Translations under genes and position numbers: made by a program
NCBI GenBank assembly: GCA_937941455.1
Contig: CALDHM010000010.1
Coordinates: 62,001 to 126,000, forward strand
Length of the DNA: 64,000 nucleotides
DNA from: an uncultured Pirellulaceae bacterium
GTDB taxonomy: Bacteria > Planctomycetota > Planctomycetia > Pirellulales > Pirellulaceae
Reading direction: 5' to 3'
The notes under the pieces: generated by a model
What the model was told of the DNA's origin: nothing
Database searches by the model: none
The model's input: only the letters and a program-made list of their open reading frames with translations
Shown: in pieces, positions 25,637-34,915 of the stretch
Layout: every line of letters starts with the position of its first letter
Position numbering within the stretch: position 1 is the first letter of the stretch

Positions 25637-28036
25637 CTAGTCGAGCAACCCATCGAAAGCCTCCTGTTTGCGCAGTTCGCGAGTTTTTTCGTAGAGTTCG
25701 GTTTGCTTTTTGAGCAGGCCGCGAACCAAGTCGATGAGTTCGTTCTGAGTTTCGAACTTCACCAAAGTTTGGATGACCTGTTCTAACTTGCCGAGTGCCG
25801 CCGCAAGTTGCTCGTCGGCCGCTCGAGCCGTTTGACTGATCTCGACTTCCCACCGAGACGTCAGCGGTTGCTGCAAGTATTGCTGGAATTGCGTTTGTAG
25901 CGTTCGTGAGGACTCGCGCAAATTCCCCTTCAGCTCACCGACGATCAAGCGCAGTGGCCGTACGACCTTGTCGGACAATCGCACCTCTCGCTCCCGCGCA
26001 TTGAGACGGTTGTTTGCCAATTGCAATCGCAAATCCTCGAGGGCATCGGCGACGCCGCTGAGTTCCGCGGCGGACTTGTCGAGTTGTAACCGCAGCCGGC
26101 TGGCATAGATTGCCCGCGATTCGCGGTCGAGTCGTTGGCGATCCTCGGTCGTTAGGCGGTCGTCATTTTCGGTCGCACCACTGGGCATTACCTCTGGCTC
26201 ACGAGATCGGGCCAGACGCGCCAGATAATCGCGAACTCGCCGCAGCTCCTCATGAATCTGCTCCAGTCGGTGCCGTTCAGCCGATTCGCGTCGCTCGAGC
26301 GAACGGATCAATTCGTTCGGAGTAACGAGTTCCAGACGAACCATTTCACCGTCGCTTTGATTGGGTTGCTCGTTCAGGTCGCAGCGGTCTTTCGCTTTAA
26401 CGATCAACTGGACTGCTCGTCCCTCGCCAGGTTCAAGTTTGGCGATCCTCTGCTCGTCTTGCAGCCAGCGGAGATCGATCAAGCTCCTCAACGCCCCGGC
26501 ACCGTCAAGTTCCAGTGGAACTGCGAGCGTCTCTGATTCGTTCACACCGATTTCCACCCAGGAGCGGTCCACTCCATAGTCGTCCTGCACGGTGCCGCTG
26601 ATGGGAATTACCGCTTGCGGCGTGATGGCCAATCCGATCCCTTCCAACTTGGAAACGATTCGTGGCGGCTGGTCGGCAACGGCTTCGATCGTGATTGCAA
26701 ACGGTTCTCGGCTCACGACGCCGCGTTCATCAACCAGATAAATTTTGCATTTCACATTGGTTTCCAAGCGGGCGATGGACCAGTGAAAGCCTGTGTCTGC
26801 GCAAGGCAACTCCAAAATTCCCCCCTCCGAACCTTCCCGCCTCGTGTCGTCCGCTTGATAGACACAAACAGCGCGTTTCAACGTTGTTGATGCCGTGCCG
26901 CGCAGCGTCAGCGCTGTTCCTTGCGGCAACTTGGTCGCGACGCTCAACGGGATCGTCCGCGGCGTCCAGCGCAGCGATTCGCGATCGACCATGTAATCGG
27001 GGAACACACAGTCGAGTTCTACGTCGCGGACCGAAGGTGGATCGACGGCGCGGACGAAAAACGGGCCAGCTTGGTGATCGCCGCATCGCAATGAAAACCG
27101 CAAATCAGATCCAATCTGATCGAGAGGGAGACTGTCCAGTTCGAACGTCTGTCGCCCGCCACGCGCCGGCCCGATCCTTTTCAACAGCACCCGGCCACCC
27201 AGACCTGATTCGCATCGGTACACGAGTTCGCAATCCGGCAACGGCGCTGCCGACTCAGCGGACACATCGACACGCTGCACCTCAGCGACAACGGTCAAGG
27301 AGGTACCGCGAGCCACATGGATGATCCCTCCTTGGTCGACAGCCGAGTTTTGTTGCTCCGCGAGCGCGAATTCGGAGGCGTCGTCTTGGCGCCAACGAAT
27401 GGCGACCAGGTTGACCGCGAATCGCCGCGGGTAGTCGCGCGAATCGAGCCACAGTAAACGACTCGCTGCCGTCTGAAATGTACTGGGCATAGCGACAGCC
27501 AAACCAATCAAGACTACCAACGACCCCACGGCGGCAAGGCTCGCCCCAGTGAGCACCCTCGCTTCGAAGAGCTTACGTTCCTCGAAATTCTGCAGGTGCT
27601 CCAGCGTGCGGGCTTCGGCACAGCGGAGCAGCATCAGATGGTTGTCACTCGCCCCCCCCGATGCCTTCGCCGCGCTGACGATCGTCAACAAACCTCCGTT
27701 GATTTCCGGCAAGTGTCGTTCGATCAGTCCGGCGACTTGATCATCGGTCGGCCGAGTGCGAAACAACCATTTGCCGTCGCGCCACAGCGAGGCAATGAAC
27801 GCTGCGATCGCCAGGAACAGTAGCCCGAGCCGCCAAGGTAGCCCAAGTTCTCGCCCGCCAAACCAGATCGGCAGATAATCCAGACTCCAGGCTGCTAAAA
27901 ACATCGCGACACCGAGTGTCACGAGCTGCAGCCCCAACAATTGCCAAAGATAGCGACGTAGATAACGCCTAGTTGTTGCCAGTCGATCGACGATTTCTAC
28001 AGGTAGTTCATAGGAAGTCGCGGCGGGATTTTTCAT
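25637..28036 (-). CDS. Large membrane protein with C-terminal coiled coil, function unknown
   Basis: This 799-residue protein has three membrane helices in the first 190 residues: LLGLQLVTLGVAMFLAAWSL, a second at WRLGLLFLAIAAFIASLW and a third near GSLVVLIGLAVAMP. A long beta-rich exported part follows (about 200-560). The last 240 residues are a coiled coil (RLRLQLDKSAAELSGVADAL, LRKQEAFDGLLD at the end). The layout resembles DUF4175-like membrane proteins found near MoxR/BatA genes in planctomycetes, but no such genes are in this window. It is divergent from the bpt-like gene, with 103 bp between. A family A hairpin follows its stop. Confidence 0.78.
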   Translation of the reverse strand: MKNPAATSYELPVEIVDRLATTRRYLRRYLWQLLGLQLVTLGVAMFLAAWSLDYLPIWFGGRELGLPWRLGLLFLAIAAFIASLWRDGKWLFRTRPTDDQVAGLIERHLPEINGGLLTIVSAAKASGGASDNHLMLLRCAEARTLEHLQNFEERKLFEARVLTGASLAAVGSLVVLIGLAVAMPSTFQTAASRLLWLDSRDYPRRFAVNLVAIRWRQDDASEFALAEQQNSAVDQGGIIHVARGTSLTVVAEVQRVDVSAESAAPLPDCELVYRCESGLGGRVLLKRIGPARGGRQTFELDSLPLDQIGSDLRFSLRCGDHQAGPFFVRAVDPPSVRDVELDCVFPDYMVDRESLRWTPRTIPLSVATKLPQGTALTLRGTASTTLKRAVCVYQADDTRREGSEGGILELPCADTGFHWSIARLETNVKCKIYLVDERGVVSREPFAITIEAVADQPPRIVSKLEGIGLAITPQAVIPISGTVQDDYGVDRSWVEIGVNESETLAVPLELDGAGALRSLIDLRWLQDEQRIAKLEPGEGRAVQLIVKAKDRCDLNEQPNQSDGEMVRLELVTPNELIRSLERRESAERHRLEQIHEELRRVRDYLARLARSREPEVMPSGATENDDRLTTEDRQRLDRESRAIYASRLRLQLDKSAAELSGVADALEDLRLQLANNRLNAREREVRLSDKVVRPLRLIVGELKGNLRESSRTLQTQFQQYLQQPLTSRWEVEISQTARAADEQLAAALGKLEQVIQTLVKFETQNELIDLVRGLLKKQTELYEKTRELRKQEAFDGLLD

Positions 28037-28139
28037 AATGACTTGATTTTAGCCATTGTTTCGCGATGATTAAACGGAAGATCCTGCCGGATTTGCCGGT
28101 GACCGCGGTCCCCGCGCACGAGCCAAGGTCGGTCCTGGT

Positions 28140-28859
28140 GTGACGCCTCTGATGCAAAATAAAAACGAATTCGTGATCATCGACGAAGTCGAACCGTGCC
28201 CTTACTTGCCCGGGGAAACCGCGCGGATGCCGCTTCGTATGCCTCTGCAACCGCTGACCGATCGAGCGATGGATCAGTTGTTGGCGCAAGGGCACCGCCG
28301 CACGGGGGAGTTCATTTACCAAACCAACTGCCCGCGGTGCCGAGCTTGCGAGCCGATCCGCATCGAATGCGCGGCCTTCGAATTCAATGCGACCTGGCGA
28401 CGGGTGCTCAACAAGGGGAATCGTAACCTCGAACTCCGGGTCGGACCGCTGCAATGCGATCGCGAGCGGGTCAACTTATTCAACAAACATCGCCGCCTGC
28501 GCGGGCTGGCGAAAAACGATTCGGACATCGACATCGAAGAATACCACTGGGGCTTTGTCAAGACATGCTTCAATAGTTTCGAGATCGCCTATTACGAACA
28601 AGGACGCCTGGTCGGCATTGCCGTTTGCGACTCAGGCGAGGAAGCGATGTCGGCTGTTTACACGTTTTACGATCCCGATTTCAAAGGAACCAGTCTCGGC
28701 ACCTATTCCATCCTGAAGCAAATCGAAATATGCAACAAAAATGACTGGCGTTACCTGTATCTTGGCTTCTATGTCGAGAACTCGGTCCACATGCGCTACA
28801 AAGCGAGGTTCCGCCCGCAACAGCGGTTGCACAACGGCATCTGGAAAACGTACCACTAA
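28140..28859 (+). CDS. bpt: Arginyl/leucyl-tRNA-protein transferase (Ate/Bpt family)
   Basis: This 239-residue enzyme transfers an amino acid from tRNA to acidic N-termini of proteins, marking them for the N-end-rule (ClpAP) pathway. The N-terminal block CPYLPGETARMPLRMP and CPRCRACEPIRIE, the core RRVLNKGNRNLEL and the C-terminal acetyltransferase-like fold (GTSLGTYSILKQIE, YLGFYVENSVHMRYK) are typical. Whether arginine or leucine is transferred cannot be read directly; bacterial members of this length usually transfer leucine. The start is GTG at 28140 (AAGG 9 nt before) or ATG at 28152. Its stop overlaps the stop of the convergent gene by 4 bp. Confidence 0.92.
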   Translation: MTPLMQNKNEFVIIDEVEPCPYLPGETARMPLRMPLQPLTDRAMDQLLAQGHRRTGEFIYQTNCPRCRACEPIRIECAAFEFNATWRRVLNKGNRNLELRVGPLQCDRERVNLFNKHRRLRGLAKNDSDIDIEEYHWGFVKTCFNSFEIAYYEQGRLVGIAVCDSGEEAMSAVYTFYDPDFKGTSLGTYSILKQIEICNKNDWRYLYLGFYVENSVHMRYKARFRPQQRLHNGIWKTYH

Positions 28860-30805
28860 CGGTCGCGGTGATCGCTGTGCTTCTGTTCGGCGAATCGATG
28901 TTCGTGCCCCGCGCGGCGCAGCAGCACCAACCGCTTCTTGCGAAGAAAATAATCAGAGCTCGTTTCGATGATATAATCCGATGGCAAACGTTGCCGCAAT
29001 TCGTCGAGATGCTCATCGGTCGTGACGATCGCCGCATCGGGGAATCGCTGGGTGAAAGACTCCGGTGAAACACGCGGCCACGGCATCCAAGCCCTCGCCC
29101 GCGCGACGACTTCCCCCTCGTGAGCCGATTCCGGACTCAGCTCAAAAATCGGATGCTCGCCATACACCACCCAACTTGATTCTAGGCAACGATAGGTAGC
29201 CACAGGCGTTCCCGCCGGTAATCTTCGAATTCGCTCCCAAACCAAGTCGGGGCCACGGGCAGAATCTACGACAACCGTCCCCCACCCCCACAACATCGTG
29301 GTAAACGCAACGGTGGTAAGTCCCAGCAGCAATGCCGCTTGCCGCTGATCTCGGCCGGCCACCCACCAGCCGATCACCCCTCCGACGGCCAGCGGCATCG
29401 CTAACCACACCAACTCCCAATGCCCCTGCAGATACTGTCGCGCGGCAACGATCAATCCCGCCGCGAGCGGCAGAGCAACCACCAGCAACGCCAAAAACGC
29501 CAGTCGAAACCACAGCGGTCGCGCCTTGGTCCCGCCGCGAGCAAAGCGATCAACGCTTAGCCCAACAAGCAAGGCCAACGCAGGATACGACGGCGTTACA
29601 TAGCTCGGCAACTTTGTGGCCATCAGCGAAAACAGGCCCACGATCACACCGACCCAGCACAGGAGAAAGGTCATGCTCCGGTCGAAACCGTCCCGGCGAT
29701 CACGCTCAAGCTCCAAACCAACTGGCAGTGCCAAAATCGACCAGGGGAAAAATCCGACCATGATCGCCACCGGGTAGTACCAAATCCCTCCCGAATGATT
29801 TTCAAAGCTTTGCGTCGCGCGGCCGAAGTGTTCCTCCAAAAAAAACTTACGGAGAAACTCTCCGTCAGTGCGAAAACCGACCCAGGCATACCACGGTCCG
29901 GCCACGGCCAAGACGACGAGCACGCCCAGAAACGGTCGCATCGAAACCAACGTCTTCCCAAAATGCAAGGGATGCCAGATCCTCACGAGCTGCCACGACA
30001 GGACACGACTGACAAGGCCACTTTGCGTCCGTTTACATGACTCCCGCGGCAAGCGTTCTAGCAACAGAAATAACCCTATCACCGCCATCGGAAGCATAAA
30101 GCCCGCCAGACCTTTGGCCAGCACCGCCAGGGCCAACGCGATGAAAAAACCCAGCGCCCGGAACCAAGATCGCGGGAATTCAATCACCCCCTCTCCATCT
30201 CCGCCAAAGGCCCGCCGATTGGATACCACAAAAAGGGTCAATCCCAACGTCATCAAAAAAATCAATGTCGCATCTGGCGTCGCCGCCCGCGCAGCCACGC
30301 CGAACATTATCGTGGTGCACAAAATCACGGCGCTCCACAACCCCACCATGCGAGAATACAGCATGCTACCTAGGGCGAACGTCAATAGCACGGTCCCCGT
30401 GCTCAGCAGAGCCGAACCGACTCGCGCGGAAAACTCCGATTCTCCCAGCACGGAGTACGCCAGCATGATAATCCAATACAACAGCACCGGCTTTTGATGT
30501 CGCAGTTGGTCGTTGAAAATCGGAACCACCCAATCGCCGCGAGCCATCATCTCCGCCGCGCAGCCAGCATTGCGAGGTTCGTCCCGGTCCCACAGTCGTG
30601 GTTTGCCCAAACTGGTAAAAAACACCAAGCCGCATACAGCGAGTAGCAAGCCGATCGAAATCGCCAACCCCGGGCCTTGTCTCGCCCCTGGCCTCGTCAC
30701 GTCCCCCGATTGAGCCGACGGGGCCGTGACGGACGGACAGGTTGCTTGGCAAGGCTCCGTCTCCCACGTGCCCCGCAGTGAATGCCGTCGATCGTTGCCT
30801 TCCAT
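28856..30805 (-). CDS. ArnT-like (GT39/GT83, PMT family) membrane glycosyltransferase
   Basis: This 649-residue protein has about a dozen membrane helices. The first periplasmic loop has the hallmark acidic motif (LWDRDEPRNAGCAAEM), followed by HQKPVLLYW, as in lipid A aminoarabinose transferases and protein mannosyltransferases that use polyprenyl-phosphate sugars. The C-terminal 150 residues form a soluble periplasmic domain. The acceptor, lipid A, protein or another glycan, cannot be told. The N-terminus has about 48 hydrophilic residues before the first helix, so a later start is possible. The stop overlaps that of the convergent bpt gene. Confidence 0.88.
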   Translation of the reverse strand: MEGNDRRHSLRGTWETEPCQATCPSVTAPSAQSGDVTRPGARQGPGLAISIGLLLAVCGLVFFTSLGKPRLWDRDEPRNAGCAAEMMARGDWVVPIFNDQLRHQKPVLLYWIIMLAYSVLGESEFSARVGSALLSTGTVLLTFALGSMLYSRMVGLWSAVILCTTIMFGVAARAATPDATLIFLMTLGLTLFVVSNRRAFGGDGEGVIEFPRSWFRALGFFIALALAVLAKGLAGFMLPMAVIGLFLLLERLPRESCKRTQSGLVSRVLSWQLVRIWHPLHFGKTLVSMRPFLGVLVVLAVAGPWYAWVGFRTDGEFLRKFFLEEHFGRATQSFENHSGGIWYYPVAIMVGFFPWSILALPVGLELERDRRDGFDRSMTFLLCWVGVIVGLFSLMATKLPSYVTPSYPALALLVGLSVDRFARGGTKARPLWFRLAFLALLVVALPLAAGLIVAARQYLQGHWELVWLAMPLAVGGVIGWWVAGRDQRQAALLLGLTTVAFTTMLWGWGTVVVDSARGPDLVWERIRRLPAGTPVATYRCLESSWVVYGEHPIFELSPESAHEGEVVARARAWMPWPRVSPESFTQRFPDAAIVTTDEHLDELRQRLPSDYIIETSSDYFLRKKRLVLLRRAGHEHRFAEQKHSDHRDR

Positions 30806-31067
30806 TGCCGTTGATCGCCAAAAACGAATGAACTATGTCGACCCTCAAGCCGATAATTTAGTCATTTTCCGCAGCCGCTCCAACAGCGAATCTCCGCGGC
30901 TCCGCTGAAGCGAAATCGGCGAATATTCCCATCTCCGAGCGGCAAACGACTGCTTTCATCACGACTCACCTTGTTCTGGCTGCAAGATACTCGACAATAA
31001 TCATCAATTGGTCGATAGATTTCGACCATTGAAACCGAGGCTGCGTCACCACTCGAGGTAGCCACTT

Positions 31068-32432
31068 ATGGACATCGGAAGACGATCGTTTCTGAAACAA
31101 GCGGGCCTCCTTTCGCTTGGCCTCCTCCCAGGACACTGGCGCAGCTGGTCTTCTCCTACTCGCCCTCACCGCTGCGTGATCATCGGTGCGGGCCTGGCTG
31201 GACTAGCCGCTGGCTACCGCTTGAAGCAGGCCGGCTGGGAGCTCACCCTATTGGAAGCCCGCAATCGCGTAGGTGGTCGCGTCTTCTCCCACGCCTTGCC
31301 CGAAAACCGCAATTTGATCTGCGAGCTCGGGGCCGAATGGATCGGTGAAAGTCATGAGCGGATCCGCGTATACTGTCAAGAGTTCGGCTTGCCGCTGCAA
31401 CTCCATCGCTTTTCCGATCACCTGCTGCGGAATGGAGTTTTCTCGCGCCCCGGCCAATGGAGTTATTCGCCAGCGGCCAAGACCGCCTGGGAAGACCTGA
31501 TGCGTCAGTATCCGCATCTGACTGAAGAACAGCGACGAGAAATCGATCGGCTCGATTGGTGGACGTTTTTGGAGCGGAAAGGTTTTCCCCGCAAGGATTT
31601 GCTGCTGCGAGAATTATCCGACAGCACCGATTTCGGCGAGTCGATCCGATTCGTCTCCGCGCTGGCAGCGCTCGCCGAGTATGCCGAAGCGAGCGAGCAT
31701 AACGAGATGGACTACAAACTGGTCGGAGGCAATTCGCGATTGATCGATGAGTTCACAAAGCGGATCGGCCGGGAAAACCTTCGCACCGGTGCGATGGTGA
31801 CCAAGATCCAACAAGCTGCAGGACTCGTGACGGTCCATACCGGTACCGAGCAATTTCTGGCCGATGCCTGTATTTGCACTATCCCTACGGCGGCTCTGGG
31901 CCGCATCGAATTCGATCCTCCCTTGTCGGCGGAAAAAAGGCGAGCGATGGATCAGCTGCGATACGCCCGCATCATCAAAAGCTCGATCTTGTACTCTGAA
32001 CGTTTTTGGAAGGATGAGAAATTCTCGATGATCTCCGATACGACGTCTCATTATTTTTTCCATTCGACTCAAAATCAGCCGGGTAGTGAGGGGATTCTGA
32101 CGTCGTACGCCGTGGGCGACAAGGCTGAAGTGTTGGCGAGCCAAGATAACTCCCGGCGGCAAGCCCACATCAACCGCGATTTGATCGATTGTTTTCCCCA
32201 AGCCGCTCGGCTGGCGAGAGGAATTGCCTCGTATGCGTGGCAGACTGACGAACACACCAAAGGGGCCTACGCCCTGTACGGTCCCGGTCAGTGGTATGAA
32301 TTGCGTCCGCTGCTCCAGGAGCCGCACGGCAAAGTCTTATTCGCGGGTGAGCATCTCGCCGACTGGCAAGGCTTCATGGAGGGAGCCATCGAAACCGGCG
32401 AGTGCGCCGCCGCGAGCTTGTCAGGCGATTAA
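31068..32432 (+). CDS. Flavin-containing amine oxidase, Tat-exported
   Basis: This 454-residue FAD enzyme has the dinucleotide fold GAGLAG (40-45) with LLEARNRVGGR (61-71) and a C-terminal FAD segment (VLFAGEHLADWQGFMEGAIETG). These are typical of monoamine or polyamine oxidases, which oxidise amines to imines and release H2O2. The N-terminus carries a twin-arginine signal (GRRSFLKQAGLLSLGLL), so the folded, flavin-loaded protein is probably exported. GAGG is 9 nt before the ATG. A spermidine synthase-like fusion occurs 27 kb away, but no functional link is shown. The next gene, TspO-like, is 89 bp downstream and may be co-transcribed. Confidence 0.93.
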   Translation: MDIGRRSFLKQAGLLSLGLLPGHWRSWSSPTRPHRCVIIGAGLAGLAAGYRLKQAGWELTLLEARNRVGGRVFSHALPENRNLICELGAEWIGESHERIRVYCQEFGLPLQLHRFSDHLLRNGVFSRPGQWSYSPAAKTAWEDLMRQYPHLTEEQRREIDRLDWWTFLERKGFPRKDLLLRELSDSTDFGESIRFVSALAALAEYAEASEHNEMDYKLVGGNSRLIDEFTKRIGRENLRTGAMVTKIQQAAGLVTVHTGTEQFLADACICTIPTAALGRIEFDPPLSAEKRRAMDQLRYARIIKSSILYSERFWKDEKFSMISDTTSHYFFHSTQNQPGSEGILTSYAVGDKAEVLASQDNSRRQAHINRDLIDCFPQAARLARGIASYAWQTDEHTKGAYALYGPGQWYELRPLLQEPHGKVLFAGEHLADWQGFMEGAIETGECAAASLSGD

Positions 32433-32521
32433 ACGGCGGCTTGTGGTGCGGTCATACGCAACGGTGGCGACATTAAATTTTTCAACGGGCGACTCGAACA
32501 GAACAACAGGAAAGCTTGCAG

Positions 32522-32917
32522 ATGTCATGGATAGAATGGTATGAATCTTTGGCCAAGCCTAGTTGGACTCCGTCGCCAGCGACGATCGGTACCATTTGGC
32601 AACTACTCTACCCCATCATCTTCATTACGTTCGGCTTCGTATTTTGGCAGGCCTTTCGCGGAAAAATTCCGCCAGCCGTGGTGACTCCCTTTGCCATCAA
32701 TCTCGTCGCAAATCTCGCCTTCACCCCGATTCAATTCAATCTCAGAAATCTTCCCTTGGCGACCGCCGATATTTTAGTTGTTTGGGCCACGGTCTTGTGG
32801 TGCATCGTCGCCATTTGGCCCCACTACCGATGGGTTGCTGTTTTGCAAATTCCATATTTGATCTGGGTCTCCATCGCGACAGTACTTCAAATAGGTATCA
32901 CCTGGATGAACCGTTAG
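32522..32917 (+). CDS. TspO/MBR family membrane protein, short form
   Basis: This 131-residue protein has the family motif YESLAKPSWTPSPATIGTIW and the C-terminal IPYLIWVSIATVLQ block. Four membrane helices are visible. TspO proteins normally have five: the helix that precedes the KPxWTPP motif is missing, because the ATG at 32522 (AGGAAAG before it) stands only 8 residues ahead of the motif. No in-frame extension encodes it. TspO binds porphyrins and has been linked to tetrapyrrole and stress signalling. Loss of helix 1 could alter the dimer or ligand pocket. Confidence 0.86.
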   Translation: MSWIEWYESLAKPSWTPSPATIGTIWQLLYPIIFITFGFVFWQAFRGKIPPAVVTPFAINLVANLAFTPIQFNLRNLPLATADILVVWATVLWCIVAIWPHYRWVAVLQIPYLIWVSIATVLQIGITWMNR

Positions 32918-33095
32918 TCAGTGCCGCTGTCTCAAGGGTTAGCCGGAGGTCATTCGCAATTCTGTCTGCTGCGGGGAGTGTCACCGCTACCAGGCCTAAG
33001 CGCGTTCAAAATCTGGCCGTAATCGCCTTGAATTTACGTGGAACCCGCGCTCGGCTCGAGCCATAGATGCAAATTTCGTTTTCTAGTAACCAACA
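32918..33095. other. Spacer between TspO gene and tRNA promoter
   Basis: I see no coding frame or hairpin of note in this stretch. Confidence 0.4.
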
Positions 33096-33123
33096 TTGAC
33101 AAGCGATTGCGAATCGTCAGAAT
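33096..33123 (+). promoter_or_regulatory. Promoter of tRNA-Arg
   Basis: A perfect -35 TTGACA (33096-33101) is followed after 16 bp by CAGAAT (33118-33123). Transcription would start near 33130, about 18 nt before the mature tRNA. Confidence 0.6.
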
Positions 33124-33147
33124 AACCAAAGTCGGACACATTTTCTT

Positions 33148-33221
33148 GTCCCCGTAGTTCAATTGGATAGAGCGTCGGCCTCCGGAGCCGAAGGTTACAG
33201 GTTCGAATCCTGTCGGGGATA
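33148..33221 (+). tRNA. tRNA-Arg (anticodon CCG)
   Basis: The 74-nt sequence folds into a full cloverleaf. The acceptor GTCCCCG pairs with CGGGGAT (G1-U72 wobble), the D-loop has AATTGGATAG, the anticodon stem TCGGC/GCCGA holds the loop CTCCGGA with anticodon CCG, and the T-arm ACAGGTTCGAATCCTGT is perfect. The discriminator is A. No CCA is encoded, so it must be added after transcription. Six Ts follow directly (33222-33227 region). It reads CGG codons. Confidence 0.96.
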
Positions 33222-33227
33222 TTTTTT

Positions 33228-33640
33228 ACGTGCGGATGTCATGCTGGGCGGCGTAAAGTTCCTTGCTCGCCCGACACCTATTTTGTTTCCTCCCTGTTTT
33301 GCCCGACAATCGGATAACCGCCAGGCGTCGTCTCGCCTTACTTGGAACCTACCTAAAAACCTTCACCAGCCATACCCCGACGCGAAAGCTTTCAAATCAT
33401 GCTAACCCACCTGGAAGATCATAATCCGAAGTGTCAGCCCGGGATAATCTGCTAACTCAACAAGGCTGACGTCCGACGGTGACGCGTTCCGAAATTTCCC
33501 TCGCTAATGCGACGGGTTACCAAACAGCGGGACTTCAACACGTAAACGCCTAAGGGGCCGTTTTGCGATAGGCTCTCATCAAAGCTGAAAGCTACCGGAT
33601 TCAAGCGAATCTTTTTCGGGCAATAATCTTGCAATGTACC
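33228..33640. other. Intergenic region after tRNA-Arg
   Basis: No gene is supported. CCTCGCTAATGCGACGGGTT (about 33494-33513) resembles the loop core of repeat family A but lacks the matching outer stem. It lies about 130 bp after the end of the minus-strand wzt gene. Confidence 0.4.
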
Positions 33641-34885
33641 TCACTCGCGGCGCCGCCAACCATGCTCGAAGCAAATCAGCCCACTGATACCGTTCCCATT
33701 GACATCGATCGGTGGGGCAACGACACGAAATCCGCCAATCCCCGTCCGCCGATGACAAAAATCGGTCAGCTGCGGTCCGTAGAGTGAGATATCGAAATAG
33801 TAGGCCCCCAACAGTAACGGAATCTTTCGTAACGTCAACTCGAAGACCGACCGACCCATCGGCAAATCGAATCGAAAACCTTGAAACGGTGTCGCCATCG
33901 AGCCGATTGTCTCCGCCGCTGGGGATCCGACCGCCGCGATCAATCGAGCCTCGCGCACCGGCGTCTCACACTCAATCACGATTTCCAGCCGCAGGTCATC
34001 CCCGGTACAAAACTCCGTTTGCTCTTGGCCAGCCTGATCCACGGTGCGCGCCGAAACGATGCGTGCCCTCGTCCAGTGCTGCTCTCCTGGGGACTGCTGG
34101 GTATTCCCTTGATCGACCAATCCTTGTTCGTAAATCGTCAAGCCACGTTGCACATCACCGTCGAACACGATCCGTCCCGCTTCGCAGACGATGGTCCGTG
34201 TGGCCACCCGCGGCAACATCCCCACAGCATGGGTGACCAGCACGATCGAAGTCCCTTGTTGGATCAAGTCGTTGAAATGCTGAAAACATTTCATCCGAAA
34301 ACGGACATCACCGACGGCGAGGACCTCGTCCAAAATCAACAGCTGCGGTCGCAGGTGGGCGGCAACCGAAAATCCCAAGCGCATGCGCATCCCGGAACTG
34401 TAGGTTTTGATCGGATCATCGATCACCGCCCCCAATTCGGCGAACTCGACGATACCGTCGAAGGCCCGTTCAATCTCTGGCTTTTTTAGCCCTAAGACCG
34501 TGCCGTTGATGAAAATGTTTTCCCGACCCGACAGTTGCAAATTGAATCCTGTCCCGAGTTCGATCAACGCGCCGACCCGTCCTGAAATCCGGATTCGGCC
34601 CGCATCGGGCCGAATCAGCCCGGTGATCATTTTCAACAGAGAACTTTTCCCGGCTCCGTTGGGTCCAATCAGCCCGACGCACTCGCCCGGCTTCATCGAG
34701 AAGGTCACGTCCCGCACCGCGAAAAATTCCCCCGGCCGCAACAATTCTTTCGGCGGTCGACTCGCGCGGCGAAAACGAAATTGACTGGCCACATCGAGCA
34801 CGCCATACCACATCGCGCGGCGAAGATTCCGGCAATATTTTTTCCAGACGCGATCGACCTCCAAAATGGCCTGCTCCGAACTCAT
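33641..34885 (-). CDS. wzt: O-antigen/polysaccharide ABC exporter ATPase (Wzt-like)
   Basis: This 414-residue protein drives export of a lipid-linked polysaccharide across the inner membrane. Walker A is GPNGAGKSS, the signature is TYSSGMRMRLGFSVA (family-typical YSSGM) and Walker B is LLILDEVLAVGD. After the ATPase (about 265 residues) comes a beta-sandwich of about 140 residues (LRLEIVIECETPVREARLIA to GGFRVV) of the Wzt C-terminal type, which in other bacteria reads the modified glycan end. The permease gene lies 30 bp upstream. It is the last gene of the hisS-miaA-kdsD-wzm-wzt run. Confidence 0.93.
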   Translation of the reverse strand: MSSEQAILEVDRVWKKYCRNLRRAMWYGVLDVASQFRFRRASRPPKELLRPGEFFAVRDVTFSMKPGECVGLIGPNGAGKSSLLKMITGLIRPDAGRIRISGRVGALIELGTGFNLQLSGRENIFINGTVLGLKKPEIERAFDGIVEFAELGAVIDDPIKTYSSGMRMRLGFSVAAHLRPQLLILDEVLAVGDVRFRMKCFQHFNDLIQQGTSIVLVTHAVGMLPRVATRTIVCEAGRIVFDGDVQRGLTIYEQGLVDQGNTQQSPGEQHWTRARIVSARTVDQAGQEQTEFCTGDDLRLEIVIECETPVREARLIAAVGSPAAETIGSMATPFQGFRFDLPMGRSVFELTLRKIPLLLGAYYFDISLYGPQLTDFCHRRTGIGGFRVVAPPIDVNGNGISGLICFEHGWRRRE

Positions 34886-34915
34886 GCCAATATCAACCTT
34901 TTCATCGATAATCGC

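Noticed and set aside
28140-28151. Firm choice of GTG 28140 as the bpt start
   Set aside because: ATG at 28152 is equally possible; GTG was kept only because AAGG stands at a good distance.
33494-33521. A full fifth copy of repeat family A after wzt
   Set aside because: Only the loop core is similar; the outer complementary arms are missing.
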